A stretch of DNA of 64,000 nucleotides from Cheiracanthium punctorium (lineage: Eukaryota > Arthropoda > Arachnida > Araneae > Cheiracanthiidae): NCBI GenBank assembly GCA_038373885.1, contig JAWZYV010012519.1, positions 310,001 through 374,000 of the forward strand. The letters are read 5' to 3'. Both the position numbers and the translations under genes were made by a program. The notes below the pieces were generated by a model. It saw nothing but the letters and a program-made list of their open reading frames with translations. It was not told the DNA's origin and made no database searches. This document shows, in pieces, positions 1-10,605 of the stretch. Numbering within the stretch: the stretch's first letter is position 1; each line of letters starts with the position of its first letter.

Positions 1-835
1 CTATTGGATTCAAGTCCAGTGAGTATGCTGGCCAATGCATACGGGTGATATCCTCCGATTGAAGGCATTCGTCTACAATGTTTGCACGGTCAGGACGGGT
101 GTTGTCATCCATAAACACAAATTCAGCACCCATGGCGCCCCGAAACAAACGTACATGTTGTTCCAGAATGATATCCCGATAGATGTGGCCTGTCATCGTT
201 ACACTCTGAACATGCAGGTCAGTTCTGGAACCAAGAATAATTCCTCCCCAAACGAGCCATCCTGCACCACCGTAACGGTGTCTTTCAATGGTGTTCTCTT
301 GGTGGTAACGGGTACCTGGCGCTCTCCAGATGAATGTCCGGCGAGAATCAGACTCCAAACTAAACCTGGACTCGTCGGAAAACATCACACAAGACCACTG
401 TTGCGGTGTCCACAATGCATGCTCTCTACTCCAGGTTAATCGCAGGCGACAGTGAGTTGCGGTAAGTGGAACACATCTGACAGGCCTACGATCATATAGA
501 CCAATGTACCCTAAGCGTCTGTACACGGTCTGCCTTGAAACTGTCGTACCGGTAGCTGAAGAGAGCTGACAAGACAGGTCTGATGCTGTACTCCGTCTGT
601 TTCTTTTGGCAGTAACTGCCAAATAGCGGTCCTCATTCGGCGTTGTAACTCGGGGGCGACCTGTGCTGTAACGTCTACTCACATTACCATCATCTTGGAA
701 TCGTTGCCAAAGCCTGGAGATAACACTCTGGGCGATTCCAAGTTCCTCGGATACCTCCAGCTGGGTACGTCCACATTCCAGTCGTCCGATAATTCTGCCA
801 CGTAAAACATCATCCAAATGCCTCCTTTGTGCCAT
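1..835 (-). CDS. Tc1-like transposase, C-terminus cut by window edge
   Basis: The reverse strand reads without a stop or frameshift for 278 codons from the ATG at 835-833 to the window edge. A cut-and-paste transposase of the Tc1/mariner (IS630) superfamily is indicated by several motifs. Residues about 10-50 form a paired-type helix-turn-helix (QLEVSEELGIAQSVISRLWQ), followed near residue 59 by the GRPR linker motif. The first catalytic Asp lies in MFSDESRFS (about residue 153). VWGGII follows near 195. The second Asp lies in FMDDNTRPDR (about 243-244), where most relatives read NARPHR. The frame ends in SLDLNPI plus a G; the next codon would be the catalytic Glu of DLNPIE, just outside the window. 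Tc1-like transposases are usually about 340 residues, so roughly 60 are missing. This start was chosen because MAQRRHLDD directly precedes the helix-turn-helix. It may be recently active, but the missing end prevents a decision. Confidence 0.9.
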   Translation of the reverse strand, partial: MAQRRHLDDVLRGRIIGRLECGRTQLEVSEELGIAQSVISRLWQRFQDDGNVSRRYSTGRPRVTTPNEDRYLAVTAKRNRRSTASDLSCQLSSATGTTVSRQTVYRRLGYIGLYDRRPVRCVPLTATHCRLRLTWSREHALWTPQQWSCVMFSDESRFSLESDSRRTFIWRAPGTRYHQENTIERHRYGGAGWLVWGGIILGSRTDLHVQSVTMTGHIYRDIILEQHVRLFRGAMGAEFVFMDDNTRPDRANIVDECLQSEDITRMHWPAYSLDLNPI

Positions 836-1085
836 AACTATGCGGTTTTTGCCCTGAAAGGCTTTCACAGCGCTTGTGAACAATTTTACTTCTTTGCCAC
901 CATTCCTTATATACCCCTTTCTTACACTCTCGTCATTGTGACGTACCATCCACGCCATCTGGTGGTTTCCTGTAATTTGCATATTCTTCTTCAAGATGTG
1001 TGTGATCATTCCACAGGTGAAATTTTTATTTTAGAGATCAATTTCTGTGTGATTCTGAATTATCCTTAATTTATGAACATGAGTG
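1..1085 (-). mobile_element. Tc1-like transposon, 5' portion
   Basis: The open transposase frame is followed, on its upstream side, by about 250 bp of non-coding DNA that ends near 1085 in a candidate terminal inverted repeat. Read on the minus strand it begins CACTCATGTTCATAAATTAA and is preceded by a TA dinucleotide (1086-1087), the standard target of Tc1 elements. The other terminus is outside the window, so the repeat could not be paired and the boundary is inferred. Confidence 0.75.
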
Positions 1086-2165
1086 TACATCAATCTCAGC
1101 TAAAAGGCCAGGAAACGATAAAAAATTCAATATTATCTGAACATTCAGATAATATCTTTCTATCGAAAAATAAAACAATATTTTAATAAGTAATATTCAT
1201 TAAATGAGTATTTTTTTCTTTTCAGTTTTAAGTCTGTTCATTAAAAAAAGCAGGTGTCATAAAACTTCAACACAGCGTTTGAAACAAACCAATGGTGCTA
1301 AACACTCGAAAAATTAATAATGCGTCTTCACAAATTGTACCATGCGTTTTTATTCAAAATAAATATACATAATTAGATGCGTTAATAAGCTTTTCAGAAT
1401 CTTCCATGAAGAAGAAGATCCAGGATCTTTTTAATATAGATATCTTCCAATAAGATGAAGAGTCAGAATCCTCCAATAAAGAGATTCAAAATCTTCTTAA
1501 AAGAACAGCTTTGCCTATTCTGTTGAGGATCTAGAAGAAATCTTATAAGCGGGTGCAAGTATAGACCAGTATAGTAGCAATGCATTGACTAATTTGGCTT
1601 CCAATTTGTTATCATGACTAATACTTCTAACGAATCCCAGACAACTCATATCCACCGTATTTGATTTTTCATTTTAGAAAGCTGATAATTTAAATAGCAC
1701 TGAAACTTACACGTGATGTAAGATACTAAAGTAATAGCAGAACATAGTTCTCAGAATTAGTTTCCAAAATTTCGTTCCGGGAATCTCTGCGTTCAAGTTG
1801 CTCTGCGGTCTAGTAAAAGTGACCGACATTAATGGGGATCAATTAAAATGATCGATTGAAGCCTTTTGGCACAAAACGGTTCGTGATATCACACAGAAGT
1901 TGAATTTCTCTGTACCAACTAGTTTTTAATCACTTTTATCGTTTTAAGTACGTAATAAAGCTTGATGTCTGGATTCCACAGCAGTTGAATAAATACGTTC
2001 AATAAAGCGTATCATTCTGGCTGACGTGCTCTAGGCCGACGTTGCGTAAAACGATTGATATGAAAACAGCAAAACAAATAAATATATTCTATCTCAACTC
2101 AAAAAATTACGCGACTAAAGGGTTAGCTTTTTTCATAGGAATGTAATTTAAATCTTATTTTTCGA
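1086..2165. other. No gene; AT-rich spacer
   Basis: No coding or RNA feature is seen. Around 1400-1500 a short motif of the form (a)gaatcttcca/atatcttcca recurs imperfectly about three times, next to GAAGAAGAAGA. This looks like simple-sequence drift. Confidence 0.5.
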
Positions 2166-2345
2166 ACCGCCCAGACAGTATAGCTGCTAACGCACCATTC
2201 TACAACACCTTCAGTCCAAGTTTGATTCCCGGCACGGGCTTGGGAGTTTCTGATGTTCTTGTTAGGACAATATAAAGACCGCCCATTGGGTACCCATCAT
2301 GTTCGGCGAGCCCCCTGCCAAGTCTTGAAGTGCCAGTGGCGTGAC
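2166..2345 (+). repeat. tRNA-derived SINE, family 1, degraded copy
   Basis: A RNA polymerase III B-box-like stretch (GTTTGATTCCC, 2220-2230) is followed by GGCACGGGCTTGGG. Nearly the same sequence follows the B box in the better-preserved copy at 24838-25046 (minus strand). The A-box region is eroded. The tail (CGCCCATTGGGTACC and onward) parallels the GCCCATTTGGTGCCTCC of the copy at 12249. Not a functional tRNA: no intact acceptor stem or anticodon arm can be drawn. Confidence 0.6.
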
Positions 2346-4270
2346 ATTAGGAGAACAAATTATGGTGTGAATTATTGTTTATAAGTGAAAAATATGCCGT
2401 GAGAAAAAAGGGAGTTCAATCTTTGTAATCGACTTCTATGGGATTCACGTATGGTTTTAGTCTGAAAATAAAATTTTCAAAGTACAAAATCCTGTCAAAT
2501 TTTTGTTAACTCCCCTTCTCTCCCCTGTTAAAAAAAATAAAATAGAAAATAATAATAAAAGTAGAAGTTATACTAATCATTTTTTACTCGTAAAATAGGA
2601 ATAAATTTGATTTTGATGTATATGGAAAACAGGACCCTTTTAAAAAATTAGATTCTTAGTAATTTTCAAAAATAATAATAATAATAGGATTCATGATTAA
2701 TTTTGAGGAATTTCTTATATATTTTAATGCATATCAAAATAGATGAGCATATCAAAATAGAAGTTTTTGTTCATTTCATTACAATTCCATCGCAAATACT
2801 GCACGACTGAGCATTCCATTATAAATATGGTCCTCATGACTCCTCAAGTTAGGTAACTTGAATGGCCGATTTGATTGCCAAAGACATCATTGAAATTGCA
2901 TTGGTCAGATGTTATAATAACCCTTGTATTTTGCACGAAGAATACCATTTTCCTCTCTAGCTATTGAAATAACTCGCTCTCTTGAGCTTACTCGCGGGTT
3001 TAATTTTGGTAAATAGGCCCATAAGTAATCCCAGCATGCAAAATAATACTTACTACAGCTATATCCTATGTACACCATACTTGATTGTAAACTTTTGTCT
3101 GTTTATTCTTTAAGAATCCTAATTACAACATAATTGTTAAATTATAATATAATTGTTGATGAATGAGGTAAATCAAAGCAGGAAGAAAAAACGATCTTCT
3201 TGCCTAACAAAAAAAGGAGTAGGATGGAGCAATCATTAACAGAGTGCTAAACACTATCTAAAATAGATTTAATTTATGGAAGGGAGCATCATTGCATACA
3301 ATTTACCTATTGCTCTAAGGCAAAGTTAATTAGACGACGTTACAGTTATAGAATAAGTTTTGTATGTTTTGCTGTTATTACGATTGGGTGGTATTGAAAT
3401 AAATAAAGAAAATGTCCCATCCCTAATCAATCGTGGTTCATTGCTCTTTCGCACTGTTTGTCCTTGGAAAATAAAACTTTTCTTGAACATGACTACAGTT
3501 AAATTTACCTCTTTTTATGTAAGACCTTCATGAAATATATCCTTGAAGACGTTCCCGGGCGCGTTGACACTTCCTCCTAAAAATGCTAAGTAACGCGTTT
3601 GCTTTACTTTAATGGCAAAATTAAGACTTCAATTTTTGGTCTAAACGTACGTATCAACTTACCTGTAACATCTTATGTGTGTTTTATCACAAAGTTTTTT
3701 TATTTACTTTAAAATTAGAGTTGTTTTGAAACTAGAATGATATTTTACACTTTTGTGCTTTTCCACATGCTGATATTACCAGAACCAGCCTAAGGCGCTT
3801 GTGACGTGTGCGGTCGCATAGATGCAATTTAAAGGGGGCGCCGATATTGGAAAAAACTGTAAAAATGTAATGTGGTAAAAATCTTACATTTTTATGTAAT
3901 TTTGAAAACAAATTAGCCACTTGAATATGTTGATAACTTTTGTTCAACAAATAAAATGTTGTTAAATGTTTTCTCTTTACACACAAATTCAGTGCAGTAC
4001 ACCTATCGAAGTATTGTACTGTACCTTGTACCCTTAATAGTCAGTTGACAATAAGAACTGATACAAGAATAAGTCAATAAAAATAATGAAAAGTACTAAA
4101 AAATTCAGGTATAAAGTTCCCATAAATTTCAGATATAAAACACTCGCACTATTTATTTATTTGGGTGGTGGTGGGGGTTCTATACCCTTTTACATTGAAA
4201 GGAGAGCGTAAAATCATCACTTTGCTCTTAGGCAGGTACGGGGTAATACTTAATGTGTAGGCAGGCGAAA
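2346..4270. other. No gene seen
   Basis: AT-rich DNA with scattered stops in all frames. No motif-bearing reading frame, terminal repeat pair or RNA-like structure was recognised. An (AAT)n run near 2670-2686 is the only simple repeat of note. Confidence 0.5.
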
Positions 4271-4850
4271 TACCCAGACAGTACATAAGTTTAAATCAAG
4301 CTTGACATTTCTTTGAATTTGACGTATTAATACAAACTTGACAGTTCAATTCATTTTAAGCTTGCAGTAAGCTTGGAGATTACAAAAAAAATGAGTCATC
4401 ATATATTTTCCCACTGAATTTAAGCTGTCAAGCATGAATAAAACTTGATTACTGCTTGATTTGGAAAGCCATATCCACATAACAAAATAATTTATCATCC
4501 GTCATAAATGTACTTGACCATAGAATTAAAAAAAAGATTGTATATTTCCAAATATTGAAAATTTTCAAAATAAAATACAAATATACTACAAAATTGGTTT
4601 CAAAATCAGTTGTTTGTCTGGATTTTGGTGAATATTGCCCAACATGAGTGTTGCGATATTGAAAGTTTTAAAACGTGTGCTGCTTTTAAGTTTATATTAT
4701 GCTTATTTCCCTATTAGTAGAGTCTATAAATCATACATAACATTATTTTAATTTTGATTCATCCCATGGAAAAATAAGAGATGCAGATAGGCATCGGGCA
4801 ATACGAGAAAAAACGGCGTGACAATCATAACAGTCACTTCAAATGTTAGT

Positions 4851-5025
4851 CATGCTAACTCGAGTCGGATTGGCATGATGGTTAGGATCTGGTTTCCCAT
4901 ACCTTAGGTCCCGAGATCGACCCCAGTCGCGGACGCTAGACGGAAACAGCTTAAAATAATTTGGGTTTTCAGCGTAGAGGGGAAAATGCGTGGAAAAATA
5001 AAATATATGGGGCGAGTTCGCCGAA
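4851..5025 (+). repeat. tRNA-like SINE candidate inside the CCCAGACAG element
   Basis: An A-box-like TTGGCATGATGGTTAGG (4870-4886) and a B-box-like GAGATCGACCCC (4913-4924) lie at roughly the spacing of a tRNA gene. A unique tail follows (GACGCTAGACGGAAACAGC). No second copy is in the window, so the assignment rests on the promoter boxes alone. It helps explain why the left arm of the host element (about 760 bp) is much longer than the right arm (about 200 bp). Confidence 0.5.
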
Positions 5026-5030
5026 CGGCG

Positions 5031-7764
5031 CACAGTGGGAAAAACGGCCAATCTAGGTGGACATTTAGGAAAAATTTCATGTCAACAGATTGACTTATCG
5101 ACTTCATACTGTCATCCAGGATAGTTGAATAGATAGAATCTGCATTTAGAATGGGATTTGATATATTAATATGTGGTAAAACATATCACTCTTTCCAACG
5201 CAACAGCGAGTCTCAGTTTTGTCCAAAGTTCAGACCGTTTTAAATATTGTTCTACCGGCTATGAAAATGACAATATTCCATTTCTTCTTTCTGAATGCAC
5301 TTAACAGAAGCATATGTAACATATTTAGTCAGTTAAAAGATTTTCAAACGTATTAAATTCTGGAGTGCATTAACGACAAGTTACGCACAAAATTATCATA
5401 AATCTTAAGTTTTAGAAAGGTGCTACTTTTTTTCTCCGTGTTCCTCCGTCTTCCAAGTGATATGATTTTGAAGAGTAGCATCTACTGAATACGTAAAAGT
5501 TGGATTTACAACCGTCCAGAGCCGTACGGCTAAGATATCGCATTTTTTCAGGGAGACTGTCTTGCGTACTCGAGTTCCGTCGCTCTTGAAAAAAGTTTGG
5601 AAAGCAGTCTAGGGAATATCTGGGAGCGAGACTAGCTGAAACGAGGCTATATTACTATACTATATGTGTTAGCACAGCCTCTTCACTGAAAATTATAAAT
5701 AAATTTATTACAGTATTATTAATAGTATAATGTAATATTGTACTAATAATATAGAAAAAATATTACTATCCCAACAAGACTCCAGTTTATTCGCCGCCGA
5801 GATATCCTTCTTACCCCTCAGTTTTGGAGGCAAAAAAGGAAGGCTATCCAACTGCTGAATCTATAACTATCACAGAAACAGCAGTTCAAGTCACTTTGCA
5901 AGGTCTTTTGGACCATACCAGTCAACGGTTAGCTTTGATTTAGAAGATGTCCTGAAGAGCAATGCTGTGCCTTCCGACTTAACCTTGTATGGTAAATGGG
6001 GTTGAGATGGTAGTTCTAGGCATTCCAATTATAAACAGCGGTATATAGAAGATGTACAGATTTAGTCAGACTCTCAAAATAATGACAAAGACGAGAATCT
6101 GGAAGAGCAAGGCACAGGCAGAGTTTCTACCTCAGCGATTCAGATCTCTATTCCACTTGTCTTGTGCCTCTGCAACTAAAAACAAATAGCGACAACAAAG
6201 TAATTTGGCACCACAGAAAATCGTCATCACCTCGGTTTTGTAGACCAATTAAAATTGCCTTTGAGAAAGAGACCACCCTTCAGACGCGAAGGGAAATTTC
6301 AGCTATTGAATCTCAAATAGAGGATTTTCAGCCCACATTGATTCATGTAGATAAGGAAAACTCCACTCATAGAATACACTATCACCTTCAGATGACTATG
6401 GTTGACGGAAAAACCATAAGTGCATGTACAGGAAAATCAGTTCAAACGTGCAACATATGCGGTGATACTCCAAAGTCAATGAATGATCTTTCATCAATAT
6501 TTAGTCGGCCGATAGATGCAAAACAATACAAGTTTCTTCACTTCACGCCTACATTCGCTGTCTCGAGATGTTTTTAAGTATTTCGTATCGTTTAAAAATA
6601 CAGAAATCGCGGATTTACAAAAAAGATACAACTGATATGGAAATTTTCCATAAAACGAAGAGTAAAGTAGAGATACAAAAATGGAATTGCTTGCGGGGGA
6701 AAAATGGGATTGCTTATTGATGTTGTGAAACAGGGTGTTGGGTCAACTAATGATGGGAACACAGCAGCTCTTTTCTTTGAAGAATCTTGTTGCAACCGTA
6801 ACTGGACTAAACGAAGAACTTCTGAAAAGATTCTACATTATTCTTCGGGCTATTTCTAGCGGATTCGCCATTAATGCAGAGCATTTTTCAGAGTACAAGA
6901 TTCAGACTGCAGAACTATATGTATCCTGTATAACTGGTACCCAATGCCAGCAAGTGTACATAAGCTGCTAATCCACGCACATGAAATCATTGATTGATGT
7001 TCGATAGCGATTGGTTTGATGTCCGAAAAAGCTATGGAAGCGAGAAAAGTGGATCTGAGACGATTTAGGGGAGAAAACACGAGAAAAATCAATAGAAAAA
7101 GTACGATGGAATACTTGTTCTACACCCTTCCTAATTCATCTGATCCATACATTTCAACTTTGGCTATTGAAGATGGTGGTGCTTTGTTGCAATCTTCTCA
7201 TAAAAATAATTGTTTAACAGATGAATTGTTAGCTCTGCTATCAGAGCCATGATTCTTACGAATTTCTAGAAAAGGAACAAAATTGTCGGAAGTCGGTACC
7301 TATAATTTTGATTTTTTTTTCTTTTACGATTTTAAGTTTAAAGATATATGAACAATCTTCGTTCATTTTATATTATTTATTTATAAAGTATTCTGTGTTT
7401 ATATTGTAGTAATCTATGTTGTTTATTTAGAACATATGCTGATTTTGTAAATGAACAAACTATTAGTTGTTTTTCAATTTTTGCCATTGAATTGTTCTTA
7501 TATAACATTAAGAATTATAGATAGAGCTTTGAAAGTAGTTTCATTCGATTCAGCGCATCAAAAAACCCCATGAACCATATCAAAGACGCAATTTTTCGAT
7601 GAGTATACAACGCAGTCGCAAGGTGCTCAAGTGGTCATTGCGACCGGTCGCAATAGCAACTGCGCCATATCCGATCACTACCGCAGCGTATCCAAATACC
7701 GTTAAAGATCTCAAAAAGATATTTACAGCGATGTCCACCTAGATTTGCCGTTTCTCTCACTGTG
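5031..7764 (+). mobile_element. Transib (RAG1-superfamily) DNA transposon, full length, decayed
   Basis: Terminal inverted repeats occupy 5031-5064 and 7731-7764 and match at 31 of 34 positions. Each begins with CACAGTG, the Transib-type CACWRTG terminus and also the consensus V(D)J recombination signal heptamer. Immediately outside both ends lies the same 5-bp sequence CGGCG (5026-5030 and 7765-7769), a perfect GC-rich 5-bp target duplication as expected for Transib. The total length of 2734 bp fits the roughly 3 kb usual for the superfamily. A broken RAG1-like transposase fills the interior. The element landed in an older CCCAGACAG element and is therefore younger than it. Confidence 0.92.
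5803..7252 (+). pseudogene. Transib/RAG1-like transposase, multiply frameshifted
   Basis: Blocks in three frames follow the order of Transib transposases and the RAG1 core. Block 1 (5803-5942) contains VLEAKKEGYPTAES and LLDHTSQR. Block 2 (5991 on) reads GKWG-stop-DGSS, with the first catalytic Asp at 6006-6008. Block 3 (6164-6577) has SSSPRFCRPIK, the second Asp in TMVDGK (6404-6406) and a zinc-type pair QTCNICGDTPK. Block 4 (6722 on) has GVGSTNDGNTAALFF. Block 5 (6768-6930) has RAISSGFAIN and TAELYV. Block 6 (6935-7252) has WYPMPASVHKLLIHAHEII, then SEKAMEARKVDLRRFR with the catalytic Glu at 7037-7039, and TRKINRK. Block 6 aligns with the RAG1 region holding the two zinc-binding His residues and the final Glu. 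At least four frameshifts and three nonsense codons make it non-functional, although all three acidic positions are intact. The N-terminal part, before about 5803, is not recognisable. Confidence 0.9.
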
Positions 7765-7975
7765 CGGCGCCCCATGTATTAAGGAAATTTTTTAAGTTTG
7801 AATTAAGCTTGCTATGTCAAGCTTAATGCAAGTTGGGCAAGTGTAAACTTGAACACTTGATTCAAGCTTGCATTAAGCTTACACGCTTGAAATTTTCAAG
7901 CTTAATTCAAGTTTATTAACTTGATAAATAAAGCTTGCTGCAAGTTTGATGTAAATTTGCTGTGCTGTCTGGGTA

Positions 7976-9284
7976 ATAGCAAGGATATGTCATACTATAT
8001 AGATTAAGATATATTGTACATTTTAGCTCAAATGAATTTTGTATATACATTCTTCAGAGATTGTTATTCTAATCAGAGATTGTTATTCTAATCCTGAGAT
8101 TTGTAAGAAAATTTTCTAAAATAATGTTCATTGTGAAAATTTGTTATCATTATTGCTCAAAGATTTGTTTAAAATACGTCAAATGTTTTTATCTCCATTC
8201 TTAAGTATGATGTAGCGCTTTCTTTCATTAGAATTGGCATAAGCTTTTAGTTTACCAATTAGAGATAAACAAGTACGTTAGTTTTGATTCTTGTGCACTA
8301 CATTAGCGGACAGTAAGATTTTTCTTCAAAAATCTGGATTATGAATTTGAATAGAGTAGCACTCATGTCCTCGCACGTGTTAAATCTGTTTAATAGATTT
8401 TGATAAAAATTTTCTAAAATTTCTTATGCTTTGCAAAAATTTAAACGTTTATGACGCTTTCTTAAAAATTAGTTTTATTTTAAATTTTGAAAGTAGGCTA
8501 TGATATTCCTTTTTTTTTATTCCTTAAGTTTTCAAAATATTGCAACACACTTTAAAAATGAAAATGTGTTTCAATCTTTCTATTTTTGATTTGTAAGTAC
8601 TTCAGATTAATCAAATACAACACAATAGTATTCAAGAAAACTGGCAGTTTTCGCCTTTCGTAGGTTACTCGAAGTGTAACATGTACACAAATACGGAAAG
8701 TCAAGTTTGAAAAAATGTGATTTCCCTCGCAGCAATATCATGGGAAAATTCGTTCTTTTTGATATTGCTTCTATAAGTGCCGCCAATATTGTTTATTTTC
8801 ATTTAATTTGTCTGATTATTGCACTTACATTTTATATCTTAGATATGTTTATGTTTGACCTAATTTAGTATTCAAATCTGGAAAATTTTTTGAGATTTCG
8901 CAACCATACTTTATGTTGTATTCTCCCAGAAATACGCGCAAAAGCTTAAAAACGTAAATTTCGAGATTTAATTTTCAATTGTGTTACTTTCAAGGATTAC
9001 TGCATATTTAGCATCAAATTCCAATCATACTACCCCGAAAAGATGTAATAATTTCGTAATGATGAAAAGAATCCGTTCCTTGTTTGTTTCAATAATGTGC
9101 AAGATGGCGCCTTTGTCCCAGTTGTTTGGGAGAGAACGCCGAGCTAATTGGAATGAAGAAACTGTTTGATACATACATTGTTCTTTTTAAACGGCGATTG
9201 TCTTTGTTCGACGCAGGTTGAGAAATAGTGAAAGTCCTTGTCTGGTTCTCGGTATAATGGCTTCATTTTCACTCATTATCCCTA
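7976..9284. other. No gene; small tandem duplication
   Basis: AT-rich spacer. At 8055-8092 a 19-bp unit beginning CAGAGATTGTTATTC occurs twice head to tail without mismatch. A somewhat GC-richer patch near 9060-9180 has no recognisable protein motif. Confidence 0.6.
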
Positions 9285-10605
9285 CCTTTAACTTTCTAAT
9301 AGCTGCTGAATGCAAACGACGTGATTGGAGTTTTAGGTTGCATAATTAATGGAAATCTTCACTGTGAGATGCTATTAGGAGCGACACTGTAATGGAAGGA
9401 GGTACTGACATGAACAATAAACAAAAACAGTATTTGAATGTGGGATAATGTGTTACAAGTTTACTCATTAAGAAGCAAATTGAATAAAGTTTCCGATCAA
9501 ATCGAAGTGGCATAAAATTTATGAACGCTCACATTTTGATGCTAAGTGAATAAAGAGAGCGAAAGATGTATTGGCTCAGCTTCAGGTAGCAAAATGGGGT
9601 AGGCCTTCCAATCATTTGGAACGACATTTAAACTTCCGTAAATATTAATTTGTTTTAAACACCGTGCATATGTAGAATTTGGTATACAATTGTATACTTT
9701 CTAAGTCTGTCGGACTAAAATTTCATTTTCAGTTCAGTTATTCATTGATATAACGCTAGGCAAGCATTGGCTATTAATGTGCAATATTTGTGCACTTATT
9801 TCTGTCTGTCTGTTAACTATCACAAACAATAAGTTATTGAGAAAATTCAATTTTAATAAAAATCCACTATTAGAACAAACTTTAAAATTTTAAACACCAT
9901 AGAATATGAAACTTTTCTAAATTTGAACTATAACTAACTTGAAAAACCAGACCATGATGCATTAATGTATATAGATACAACAAACGTTTTAATTTTTTAT
10001 ATTTTTGCTCCCTTTTTATTGCTCGTACTATATTTTATTTGAATTTTCAAACTTAATACTATAATGGAAATTTAGAGTAAGCAATTGTGCGCGTATGTTT
10101 TCAATGTAAGCAATTGTGCGCAAACGCACGTACCGTTTTTATAGCTGTTATGAATGTTTCATACGAAGTCTCTCTCTCTCTCTCTCTCTCTCTCAAAAGC
10201 TGCATTAAAACTTTTGCATTAAAATAAAATTTCATTCTTCTAGCTTAAGATTTAGTAAAGCTAGATATTAGCAAAAAAGAGCTTATGCATTTCAAGTATA
10301 ATTCAACTTGGAAAGAGCTTTTACACTTATTTCAAAGTGAAAGAAAAAGTACGTGTAATAGCTTTTTCAAATTATACTTCAACTTTCTAAGTCATGGAGT
10401 AAAACGACGTGATCTGAGTTTGAGCCTGTATAATTAATGTTGCTCATCGCTGGATATCATTAATAATGAGGCAGGAGGAAGTGACTTCATATGAGAACAA
10501 TAGCTTACAAAGAATGTGGAGGATAATGTTACGATCTTATTCATTAAGAAAACGCGTAAAATGAGGAACCGTTTAAAGTTCGATAAAAACAAAACCACTT
10601 AATTT
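9285..10605 (+). repeat. Ancient direct duplication (9285-9535 and 10380-10605)
   Basis: Two blocks about 1.1 kb apart share a series of matching words in the same order: ACTTTCTAA, ACGACGTGAT, TTGCATAATTAATG versus CTGTATAATTAATG, GGAGGTACTGACATGA versus GGAGGAAGTGACTTCA, TGTGGGATAATGT versus TGTGGAGGATAATGT, and ACTCATTAAGAAGC versus ATTCATTAAGAAAAC. Divergence is high but collinearity is clear. No coding potential is seen. The stretch between holds a (TC)n microsatellite and a repeated TAAGCAATTGTGCGC (near 10078 and 10107). Confidence 0.65.
10169..10194. repeat. (TC)n microsatellite
   Basis: About 13 uninterrupted TC dinucleotides. Confidence 0.95.

Larger units (their letters stand above)
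4273..7973. mobile_element. Non-autonomous DNA element with CCCAGACAG ends, split by Transib
   Basis: The left end reads TACCCAGACAGTACA (from 4271). The right end, read in reverse from 7975, is TACCCAGACAGCACA, and similarity continues inward to about ATCAARCTTG. Both ends are flanked by TA. The inner side of each end carries many copies of AAGCTT/CAAGTT-type motifs: about three AAGCTT in 4290-4380 and six in 7800-7935. These resemble subterminal transposase-binding repeats. Subtracting the Transib and one copy of its target duplication leaves about 960 bp. No transposase of its own is visible, so it was mobilised in trans. Superfamily not assigned. Confidence 0.75.

Noticed and set aside
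35..439. 134-codon plus-strand frame at 35-439
   Set aside because: Antisense shadow of the intact Tc1-like transposase, which has catalytic motifs on the minus strand.
5031..5047. Genuine V(D)J recombination signal
   Set aside because: No spaced nonamer follows the heptamer, and it sits at a Transib terminus with a matching inverted copy and target duplication, so it is a transposon end.
4273..7973. CCCAGACAG repeats as the ends of the RAG1-like transposon itself
   Set aside because: CACAGTG repeats closer in have a perfect 5-bp duplication and bracket the transposase tightly, so the outer repeats belong to the element that was hit.
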